Source of the DNA: Gallionella sp. UBA6045
GTDB lineage: Bacteria > Pseudomonadota > Gammaproteobacteria > Burkholderiales > Gallionellaceae
Length of the DNA: 8,551 nt
NCBI GenBank assembly: GCA_002429165.1
Contig: DIYV01000102.1
Coordinates: 1-8,551, forward strand
Direction: 5' to 3'
The notes beneath the pieces were generated by a model. That model had not been told where the DNA came from and did not search any database. It saw only the letters and a list, made by a program, of their open reading frames with translations. Numbering within the stretch: position 1 is the stretch's first letter; each line of letters opens with the position of its first letter. The position numbers and the translations under genes were made by a program. Of the stretch, positions 1-5,095 are shown piece by piece.

Positions 1-115
1 ATCAGCGCCAGGTCTTCCGGCGGATTGGCACAGGCTGGTAGTAGACAGACGAGCGTGCCAGTTCCAGTATCTTGCATTGCCGCGTCAATGGCAGTTCATG
101 GGTTCGGTCGATCAT
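1..115 (-). pseudogene. IS3-family transposase orfB, 5' part, apparently frameshifted
   Basis: The reading frame starts at ATG 115-113, overlapping the orfA stop, and gives MIDRTHELPLTRQ followed by a helix-turn-helix segment ending in SSVYYQP. This is the usual start of IS3-family OrfB, ahead of the DDE integrase core. In this frame a TGA follows at 4-2. From about position 30 leftward the family-like sequence (NPPEDLALM) is found in another frame, consistent with loss of one base near 24-32. Family knowledge: OrfB normally continues for about 270 residues with DDE catalytic residues, none of which are in the window. The shift could be a real mutation or a base-calling error in the CC run. 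It is not the programmed frameshift, which lies at the orfA/orfB overlap. Confidence 0.7.
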
Positions 116-414
116 TTCTTTGCGCTCAGCCATCCCGCCTTGGTGAGCGCGCTTTCTAAAAAATCATTCTCCAGCGTGAGCTGCCCGATCTTGGCGTGGA
201 GTACCTTGAGGTCTGGTTCTGCGGCCTTCGCCTTTGGCGGGCCGTCAAATACGTCGGCTGCCGACTCCTGCAACTGCTGCTTCCAATCTGAAATCTGGTT
301 GGGATGAACATCAAATTGTTCAGACAATTCCGCCAGTGTCTTGTCGCCCTTGATCGCGGCCAAGGCTACTTTGGCTTTGAATCCCGGTGCGTGATTCCTT
401 CTCGTCCTTCTCAT
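112..414 (-). CDS. IS3-family transposase OrfA (DNA-binding subunit)
   Basis: A 100-residue protein of the usual OrfA size. The N-terminus is basic (MRRTRRNHAPGFKAKVALAA), followed by a helix-turn-helix at about residues 25-47 (KTLAELSEQFDVHPNQISDW). A leucine-zipper-like helix follows at about 69-94 (LKVLHAKIGQLTLENDFLES). This is the standard layout of IS3 OrfA, which binds the terminal inverted repeats and regulates transposition. The start at 414 is supported by a GAGGAG Shine-Dalgarno about 7 bases upstream. The gene ends with KK and TGA inside the ATGA overlap with orfB. An A_AAG tetramer at 121-118 allows the minus-one frameshift that makes the OrfAB fusion transposase in this family. 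OrfA itself looks intact. Confidence 0.9.
   Translation of the reverse strand: MRRTRRNHAPGFKAKVALAAIKGDKTLAELSEQFDVHPNQISDWKQQLQESAADVFDGPPKAKAAEPDLKVLHAKIGQLTLENDFLESALTKAGWLSAKK
118..121 (-). promoter_or_regulatory. Probable programmed -1 frameshift site (A_AAG)
   Basis: On the minus strand the end of orfA reads GCA AAG AAA TGA. The A_AAG tetramer is the commonest minus-one slippage motif in IS3 elements, and orfB lies in the minus-one frame starting at 115. The position just before the orfA stop is what the family predicts for making OrfAB. I did not identify a stimulatory pseudoknot. Confidence 0.5.
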
Positions 415-432
415 GCGCTTGCTCCTCTATTT

Positions 433-449
433 GCCGCACTCCGTGCGGC
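433..449 (-). repeat. Perfect hairpin in the IS leader
   Basis: GCCGCAC (433-439) and GTGCGGC (443-449) form a 7-bp perfect stem with a 3-base loop. It lies between the IS end and the orfA ribosome binding site. In several insertion sequences such leader hairpins limit transposase expression from external transcripts. That role here is inferred from position only. Confidence 0.5.
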
Positions 450-480
450 TTGGGTTGAGCAAGGCTACCACTTAACGGAC

Positions 481-500
481 TATCCGAATTGCCGGGGCCA
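481..500 (-). repeat. IS3-family terminal inverted repeat (one end)
   Basis: The minus strand starting at 500 reads TGGCCCCGGCAATTCGGATA, beginning with the TG dinucleotide and G/C-rich tip common to IS3-family ends. The inner limit of the repeat cannot be fixed because the opposite end is outside the window. Confidence 0.6.
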
Positions 501-526
501 CTTCTTTATAGCTCGGCATGCCTAAG

Positions 527-1555
527 CTAGGCTGTTACTGCTTCGCCTTTGGCTGGTTTCAGTTTGGATGTGAGCTTCAGTCCCAGAATCGCACGAGCCT
601 CGTTTGGATCAGTAACCACACGTCGTCCCAGCCGTTCCGCGATCTCCCGAACAAGCGTGACCATCTCCGAATTCTTTTTAATAACCTCGTCCTTATGTGG
701 ATAGACCCAGTAACAGTCTTCTATGCCGACTCGGATGAGCTGTGTTCCCATAAGCAACCCAAGCGTTACTATTGGGAGCCAGTTCCGCCCACCCGGATAA
801 ACACCGATGATTGAATCGGGTTCCGTTGCCGCTATCATGTTGTAGTTCGTGATCAGCTGCAGGTATGACCAGGGATCTTTATGAATGGTATGGGCATGAT
901 GTTTTCCGAGATGCAGGTTGAATATGTAAGGCTTTTTCTTTGCAATCCCTGTATCCAATAGCTTGTGCTTGAAATCCCACATTACGTAGGTGTCGTAGAG
1001 CTGAAAGATTGGCTTGATGTCGTGCTCTTCCAGCCATTTCACCCCGTCGATGACATTCTGAGCAGGGTGGAAGGTGCCTGTAGCGCTCAAGTGGCCAGCC
1101 CGCAGTACAACGCTACCTTGACAAAACTTATTTCCCTCTCCCAGTTCTAGTAGTTCCTGGGTCTCCACAATGTAATCTACCTGTTCTCTAGCAGCCCAAG
1201 TGTGCGACAGAGTGACAAAATCTCCGACCTCGTCGAACACCGGACCAAGGATCTTTGCAAGCAGTTTGGGGTTTGCTTGAGCGTTTCCAGTCTTTGGATC
1301 GCGCGGGTGCATATGCACCACGACTGCGCCGGCCCGTATCGAATCAATCGTTTCCTGTATCTGATCTTCGATGCTTATCGGGACTGCAGGGAACCTTTTA
1401 CCACCCACCTGCCAGCCCGGACACGCACTCTCAATGATCACGGGCTTGGCCATGGTCATAATCTTCTCTTCCTTGTCCACTGGAAAATGTGCTGCAACCC
1501 GCTCCGGTGTGAATTCGGACACCAACTCCATGCCTGTAATCGATGATTTAGTCAT
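527..1555 (-). CDS. BKACE-family beta-keto acid cleavage enzyme (DUF849)
   Basis: A 342-residue member of the BKACE family (DUF849, 3-keto-5-aminohexanoate cleavage type). Family knowledge: these are zinc-dependent TIM-barrel enzymes that transfer the acetyl part of a beta-keto acid to a CoA donor, giving acetoacetate and a new acyl-CoA. Visible motifs are the metal-binding HMH at residues 81-83 within HMHPRDP, and RVGIED at 275-280, carrying the conserved Arg, the third metal-ligand Glu and the Asp. A family-like C-terminal helix region ends in DPNEARAILGL. The substrate cannot be read from sequence. Start 1555 has AAGGAA upstream. An internal ATG at 1459 (residue 33) also has AAGGAAGAG about 8 bases upstream and would give 310 residues, nearer the usual size, so the first 32 residues are uncertain. 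It lies 57 bp after the binding-protein gene, probably in one operon. Confidence 0.9.
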   Translation of the reverse strand: MTKSSITGMELVSEFTPERVAAHFPVDKEEKIMTMAKPVIIESACPGWQVGGKRFPAVPISIEDQIQETIDSIRAGAVVVHMHPRDPKTGNAQANPKLLAKILGPVFDEVGDFVTLSHTWAAREQVDYIVETQELLELGEGNKFCQGSVVLRAGHLSATGTFHPAQNVIDGVKWLEEHDIKPIFQLYDTYVMWDFKHKLLDTGIAKKKPYIFNLHLGKHHAHTIHKDPWSYLQLITNYNMIAATEPDSIIGVYPGGRNWLPIVTLGLLMGTQLIRVGIEDCYWVYPHKDEVIKKNSEMVTLVREIAERLGRRVVTDPNEARAILGLKLTSKLKPAKGEAVTA

Positions 1556-1612
1556 ATCATAATTTCCTTTTTCTGTTGAGAAATATTGAAGTCCCCATCG
1601 TGTTCCAGGACC

Positions 1613-2755
1613 CTAACGCCGGGAAACGTTTGCATCAGGATGGGATTTCGACGCCTTGAAGACTTCGGTAAAGAAGAGATCCTTCTGGTCTGCGACATTG
1701 ATTTGGACAGCACCGACCTTGTGTAGGAACTTTACAAGCTTGTCCACGTTATGTGGCGTAGTTGAATAGTAAAAACCGGGCTGCGTAATAATGTTATAGA
1801 TTTCCTCCTGGGAGAGCTTTGATTTTGTAAAGTTAACGTACAACTTAGCTGCCGCCTGCTTGTCAGCGTTAACAATGTCAATCCCCTCATTCAGCGCATC
1901 CAGAAAGGCGGAGTAGATCTTCGGGTTTTCATCGTGAAACTTTTTTGTCGTCCAAATTACTGTCGCCGTGATGGGGCCACCTATTACATCGTAAGAAGTG
2001 AGGATAGTTCGTGCGTCTGGCAACTTCGCTTCCTCGTCTGCAAAGGGCGATACCGTAAAATGCGCATCAATGCTCAGTCCAGATGTGAGTGCGATGTATC
2101 CGTCAGGATGGGACATAGTGACTGTCAGTGAATCGAGCCGGTGATAATTGCTTTCTCCAAAGGCTTCGGCAGCGGCCATTTGGAGAAATCTTGCTTGGTC
2201 CGACACGCCCACGGCTGGCATAGCAATCTTATCTTTGCTCGTAAGATCCTTGATGCTTCGTACGTTCGGGTTCCGCGTGGTCAACTTCTCCGGCATTGTG
2301 CATACCGCTGCTACCATCTTTGCTCCCCCACGCGACTTGTTCCAGAGCAAAATTGCCGGCGACAGGCCTCCGGCTGCGAAGTCCAGAGCGTTGGCGAGTA
2401 GAGCATCGTTCATGGTCGCCCCGCCCGCAAGGTGGGTCCAATTGACTTTGATATCACCCAACCCCTCCTTTTTAGCGTATTTTTCTATTAGCCGCTCCTT
2501 TTCCATCACCATCATCGGGATATAACCAACACCGGTCTGCTCGGCCACGGTGATAGCAGTTTTCTCGGCGAAAGCAGGAAATGGCAGAAGCCACGCGCCG
2601 ATAATAATTAGCCACAATAATAAGGCTTTTGGAAAGCAACTTATGGTCTTGTCCTGCTCCATTACCCAGCCGGTCAATTCCTGCCCCGCTTTCACACCCT
2701 CAACAACAACGACGCCGACACTGTCCGCCTCGTCGTGAACAATATACTGAATCAT
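1613..2755 (-). CDS. ABC-type substrate-binding protein (NMT1/SsuA-like) with fused SAF-like N-terminus
   Basis: A 380-residue protein. Residues about 1-37 (IVHDEADSVGVVVVEG...GQELTGWVMEQDKTI) look like the beginning of a UxaA-type SAF domain. Residues about 38-63 form a Sec signal peptide with core LLLWLIIIGAWLLPF and likely cleavage after PAFA. The rest is a periplasmic binding protein of the NMT1/THI5/SsuA class (EQTGVGYIPMMVMEKE near the start, LAGGATMNDALLANALDFAAGG after it). Such proteins bind a small ligand for an ABC importer. ATG 2755 is chosen because GGGAG lies 6 bases upstream; the in-frame ATG at 2662, just before the signal peptide, has no good Shine-Dalgarno and is itself part of the SAF-like match. 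No permease or ATPase gene is in the window. The ligand is unknown. Confidence 0.85.
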   Translation of the reverse strand: MIQYIVHDEADSVGVVVVEGVKAGQELTGWVMEQDKTISCFPKALLLWLIIIGAWLLPFPAFAEKTAITVAEQTGVGYIPMMVMEKERLIEKYAKKEGLGDIKVNWTHLAGGATMNDALLANALDFAAGGLSPAILLWNKSRGGAKMVAAVCTMPEKLTTRNPNVRSIKDLTSKDKIAMPAVGVSDQARFLQMAAAEAFGESNYHRLDSLTVTMSHPDGYIALTSGLSIDAHFTVSPFADEEAKLPDARTILTSYDVIGGPITATVIWTTKKFHDENPKIYSAFLDALNEGIDIVNADKQAAAKLYVNFTKSKLSQEEIYNIITQPGFYYSTTPHNVDKLVKFLHKVGAVQINVADQKDLFFTEVFKASKSHPDANVSRR

Positions 2756-2891
2756 AATTTTCTCCCGATTTCTAGAAGCTCTAATCCACATAACTGCGGG
2801 CAAAAGAACCACACTTCAAATTACACAAAAGGGTACCAAATGCCGCAGATCTTTGATTGAAACATCATATTGAAGCATCTACAGTGACCAT

Positions 2892-2919
2892 ACTATACTT
2901 AAAGCATAGCTGATGTCAA
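2892..2919 (-). promoter_or_regulatory. Sigma70-type promoter of the binding-protein/BKACE operon
   Basis: On the minus strand a perfect TTGACA (2919-2914) is followed after 16 bases by TATAGT (2897-2892), one mismatch from TATAAT. Transcription would start near 2885 and leave a leader of about 130 bases before the ATG at 2755. It sits in a strongly AT-rich stretch (about 2880-3000). No other gene start on this strand competes for it. Confidence 0.7.
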
Positions 2920-2928
2920 CCATATGCT
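2903..2928. promoter_or_regulatory. Inverted repeat around the -35 box, possible operator
   Basis: AGCATA (2903-2908) and TATGCT (2923-2928) form a 6-bp inverted repeat with a 14-bp spacer, centred almost on the -35 hexamer. A further copy of AAGCAT lies at 2873-2878, close downstream of the predicted start. A repressor or activator dimer bound here would control the operon. No regulator gene is in the window and the family cannot be assigned. Confidence 0.4.
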
Positions 2929-3006
2929 ATATATATTAATATCATATATATGAATTGCATAACTCAGGATTTAGATTAGAATCAATCATTCAACAATTAA
3001 ATGTAT

Positions 3007-3342
3007 TTAACGTCGATAGTGGGAATCGTCGATCTGAATGCCGTCGGGGTTCTGGGTATTGATGATAAATATCTTTCCTCCGGTGATTCTCACTGATTCC
3101 CCGGGAAGTCCGATGATGCGTTTGATAAAAAAGGTCTTGGGATCGCGCGGATAGCAGAGGATGATGACGTCTTCGCGCTTCGGCTCTTCGAAATGATAGG
3201 TAAGCTCGTCGACGATGAGGTATTCTTCAGATGTGAAGGTGAGATCCATTGATACTCCGCTCACGATGAAGGGCTGGGCGAGATACAGACGCACCGGAAT
3301 GACGATCGCGATGAGGGTAAATTTTACGATTTCTTTTAGAAA
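3007..3342 (-). pseudogene. Signal peptidase I fragment, truncated at both ends
   Basis: The open frame begins near 3342 with FLKEIVKFTLIAIVIPVR, the membrane anchor expected of signal peptidase I. It continues as QPFIVSGVSM with the catalytic Ser, EYLIVDELTY, and FFIKRIIGLPGESV with the catalytic Lys. It then stops after IDDSHYRR at 3007. The C-terminal part with the GDNRxxSxDSR box is missing, and there is no plausible start codon upstream of the anchor (the first usable one is GTG 3294, inside the fold). The expected product has about 180-200 residues or more; only about 110 remain, so it is unlikely to be active. The SxxSMxPT motif reads SGVSMDLTF, with Leu in place of Pro. The sequence style resembles short signal peptidases of candidate-phyla or Gram-positive-like bacteria more than proteobacterial LepB; that is an impression only. 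Upstream it abuts an amidohydrolase remnant. Confidence 0.8.
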
Positions 3343-3505
3343 GCAGCAGGTAAAGGCCAGCTGCTATGTCTTCGTCGGCAACGGCCCGGGTGAGGGCGGC
3401 TGCATGCTGCACAATCCTCACTACGATTTCAACGACCGCATACTGCCGCTCGGGGCGAACTACTGGTCGAACCTGGTCCAGCACATTTTGCCCGCAGCTG
3501 CATAG
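3341..3505 (+). pseudogene. 3' remnant of an M20-family amidohydrolase
   Basis: From about 3341 the plus strand encodes YVFVGNGPGEGGCMLHNPHY followed by DFNDRILPLGANYW and a short helix, ending in TAG at 3503-3505. This is the characteristic C-terminus of M20D amidohydrolases (hippurate hydrolase/IAA-amino acid hydrolase type), where GxCMLHNPxYDFND carries a metal-binding His. Only about 54 residues of an expected 380-400 are left. The sequence before 3341 in this frame is just the antisense of the signal peptidase fragment, so the gene was cut at about 3340. It lies 51 bp before the quinone oxidoreductase on the same strand, and the two may once have shared an operon. Confidence 0.8.
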
Positions 3506-3556
3506 CGCCAGGCGCGAGCGGGATCTTTAGCCTGCAGGTCAACAGGAGCAACACTC

Positions 3557-4540
3557 ATGCACTACATAGATCACGGAAAGGGCGGCGCGGCCGATGTCAT
3601 GAGAATCGCCGAAGCGCCCTTGCCGCAACTGCAAGCCGGTGAAGTCTTAATCGAAGTGCACTATGCCGGCGTCAACCGTCCGGATGTGACGCAGCGCTCC
3701 GGCAGCTACTCGCCGCCGCCGGGCGCCTCGCCCATCCTCGGGCTGGAAGTCGCCGGGCGCGTGCACGCGGTCGCTGCCGACGTGACACAGTGGAAACCGG
3801 GCGACCTAGTCTGCGCGCTCACGCCGGGAGGCGGCTATGCCGAATACTGCGCGGTGCCGGCGCCGCACTGCCTGCCAATCCCCAAGGGGCTGTCCTTGCA
3901 GGAGGCCGCGGCCCTGCCTGAAAATTTTTATACGGTATGGACCAATGTATTCGACCGCGGCAGGCTGAAAGTGGGAGAACGCTTTCTCGTGCACGGCGGC
4001 TCCAGCGGCATCGGCCTGACTGCGATCCAACTGGCCAAGGCCTTCGGTGCGACGGTCTACACCACGGTCGGCAACCAGGACAAGGCGCAGTTCTGCCGCG
4101 ATATCGGCGCCGACGCGGCGATCAACTATCGTGAGCAGGATTTCGTTGCGGAAGTGGCGCAGCTTACCGGCAAGAAAGGCGTGGACCTGATTCTCGACAT
4201 GGTCGGCGGTCCTTATATCGAGAAGAACCTGAAGTCGCTGGCGCTGGAGGGGCGCTTGGTACAGATCGCCTTTCTGCAGGGCAGTAAAGCGGCGCTCGAC
4301 CTGATGCCGATCATGATCAAGCGGCTCAGCTACAGTGGATCGACCCTGCGCCCGCGCGCCATGGCGCAAAAAGCCGCGATCGCGCGGGACCTGCAGCAGC
4401 AGGTCTGGCCGCTGCTGGAATCGGGCAATGTGAAGCCGGTAATCCACGCGAGCTTCCCGCTCAAGGACGCACGGCGCGCGCACGAATTGATGGAATCGAG
4501 CAAGCATATCGGCAAGATCATGCTGGAAGTGAAGGCCTGA
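3557..4540 (+). CDS. Zinc-independent NAD(P)H:quinone oxidoreductase, PIG3-type MDR protein
   Basis: A 327-residue medium-chain dehydrogenase/reductase of the zinc-free quinone oxidoreductase branch, like human TP53I3 (PIG3). Visible signatures are GVNRPDVTQRSGSY (residues 38-51), PILGLEVAGRV (59-69), PENFYTVWTNVFDRGRLK (121-138) and the Rossmann loop HGGSSGIG (146-153) for NADP(H). The structural and catalytic zinc Cys sets are absent, as expected for this class. It is probably a cytosolic one- or two-electron quinone reductase; the physiological quinone is unknown. ATG 3557 has AGGAG 8 bases upstream. The length is normal and the gene looks intact. The only upstream same-strand gene is a cut amidohydrolase remnant, so the original promoter may have been lost with it. 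Confidence 0.92.
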   Translation: MHYIDHGKGGAADVMRIAEAPLPQLQAGEVLIEVHYAGVNRPDVTQRSGSYSPPPGASPILGLEVAGRVHAVAADVTQWKPGDLVCALTPGGGYAEYCAVPAPHCLPIPKGLSLQEAAALPENFYTVWTNVFDRGRLKVGERFLVHGGSSGIGLTAIQLAKAFGATVYTTVGNQDKAQFCRDIGADAAINYREQDFVAEVAQLTGKKGVDLILDMVGGPYIEKNLKSLALEGRLVQIAFLQGSKAALDLMPIMIKRLSYSGSTLRPRAMAQKAAIARDLQQQVWPLLESGNVKPVIHASFPLKDARRAHELMESSKHIGKIMLEVKA

Positions 4541-4558
4541 TCCATCCAGAAGGGCGAA

Positions 4559-4580
4559 GGCCGCGGGCTTTTCCACGGCC
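4559..4580. terminator. Imperfect hairpin between convergent genes
   Basis: GGCCGCGG (4559-4566) and CCACGGCC (4573-4580) pair with one mismatch around a 6-base loop. It follows the quinone oxidoreductase stop by about 19 bases and faces the convergent DsbD remnant. There is no T-run, so intrinsic termination is uncertain. The rest of 4541-4612 holds only further GC-rich inverted sequence. Confidence 0.25.
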
Positions 4581-4612
4581 GGCAATTGCGCCGGCGCGCC
4601 GGGCAGCTGCGA

Positions 4613-4828
4613 CTAATGGGAAGCGGCACGCTCGAGCGTGCCGAGAAAAATGTCCGCCGATTGGTAGCCTATCACCCGCAGGCCCTCGATTTCCCTGCCT
4701 TGGCGATCGAAAAAGATGATGCCGGGCGGATCGAACAGGCTGAAGCGCTTGAGCAGCGCCTTATCCTCGGCTGAATACGCGGTAACGTCGGCCTGCAGCA
4801 GCAGAGGATAGAGGATAAATTCATTAGC
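4613..4828 (-). pseudogene. dsbD: C-terminal remnant of DsbD (thiol:disulfide interchange protein)
   Basis: Translated without a start codon, this minus-strand frame reads LLLQADVTAYSAEDKALLKR, then LFDPPGIIFFDRQGREI and RVIGYQSADIFLGTLERAAS, ending in TAG at 4615-4613. This is the end of the C-terminal thioredoxin-like domain of DsbD, which receives electrons from the membrane domain and passes them to periplasmic partners. In the family a CxxC site lies about 35-40 residues before this stretch; here homology ends near 4800-4806 and an in-frame TAG occurs at 4831-4829. The membrane domain, the CxxC site and the start are all missing, so it is a dead fragment. It is convergent with the quinone oxidoreductase, 72 bp away. 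Confidence 0.8.
4624..4643. repeat. 20-bp perfect palindrome
   Basis: CGGCACGCTCGAGCGTGCCG is a perfect 20-base palindrome inside the DsbD remnant, where it encodes the GTLERA part. On the plus strand it is followed by AGAAAAA. It could fold as a hairpin or be coincidental in GC-rich coding DNA. Confidence 0.7.
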
Positions 4829-4840
4829 CTACGCCGCAAC

Positions 4841-5045
4841 ATGCGCCTGTGGAGCGTGTTGTGCGCCTTCGCTGGCCAGTCCGTCCTCTGCAGCTCGGGC
4901 CCTGGCTGCCGGCGCGCCCAACATCGAGCGCGTGGATCGTCTGGTGCAGATCATCGCGGCGCAGAAAGGCATGAAGTCCGAGGCAATCGACCAGATCGTC
5001 ACCCTCGTCGACGGCTGGCTGGAGCGCAACCGGAAAAAAGCCTGA
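4841..5045 (+). pseudogene. Unrecognised small gene, possibly exported, apparently frameshifted or truncated
   Basis: The plus-strand frame ending in TGA at 5043-5045 encodes ALAAGAPNIERVDRLVQIIA, then QKGMKSEAIDQIVTLVDGWL and ERNRKKA. This is a soluble helical C-terminus whose codon use matches the neighbouring high-GC genes. It has no convincing start in its own frame. In another frame ATG 4841 gives MRLWSVLCAFAGQSVLCSS, which looks like the start of a signal peptide. Joining the two needs one frame change between about 4875 and 4905, perhaps at GGGCCC. No good ribosome binding site precedes 4841. I do not recognise the family. It could be a short exported protein broken by an indel or a 3' remnant of a longer gene; it follows directly on the broken end of the DsbD remnant. 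Confidence 0.35.
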
Positions 5046-5078
5046 TTCTGCTGGGAAGGACGCCGCCTAAGCTGCGCG

Positions 5079-5095
5079 CCCGCCGGCCGGGTTTT
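5079..5095 (+). terminator. Weak hairpin with T-run, possible terminator
   Basis: CCCG (5079-5082) and CGGG (5088-5091) pair around a 5-base loop and are followed by TTTT at 5092-5095. This is between the small plus-strand gene and the convergent PrpD-family gene. The stem is short, so confidence is low. Confidence 0.25.

Larger units (their letters stand above)
1..500 (-). mobile_element. IS3-family insertion sequence, partial (orfA end only)
   Basis: This is the upstream end of an IS3-family element read on the minus strand; the orfB end lies beyond position 1. Three things show it. An IS3-type orfA (414 to 112) overlaps the start of orfB by an ATGA. An A_AAG slippage tetramer lies just before the overlap. 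A terminus starting TGGCCCCGGCAATTCGGATA on the minus strand begins at position 500 and gives the ...CA end typical of the family. The element stops 26 bp beyond the stop of the BKACE gene. A target duplication of 3-5 bp would begin at 501 (ctt...), but the other end is not in the window, so it cannot be confirmed. The orfB frameshift suggests a copy that can no longer make full transposase. Confidence 0.85.

Noticed and set aside
2925..2955. AT repeats (atatatattaatatcatatata) as a CRISPR or replication origin
   Set aside because: Short, imperfect, no spacer pattern and no DnaA boxes or iterons; it is better explained as AT-rich promoter-upstream DNA.
3806..4585. Long minus-strand open frame (259 codons) opposite the quinone oxidoreductase
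   Set aside because: It is antisense to a clearly intact family member, lacks any recognisable motif, and is explained by high GC lowering stop frequency.
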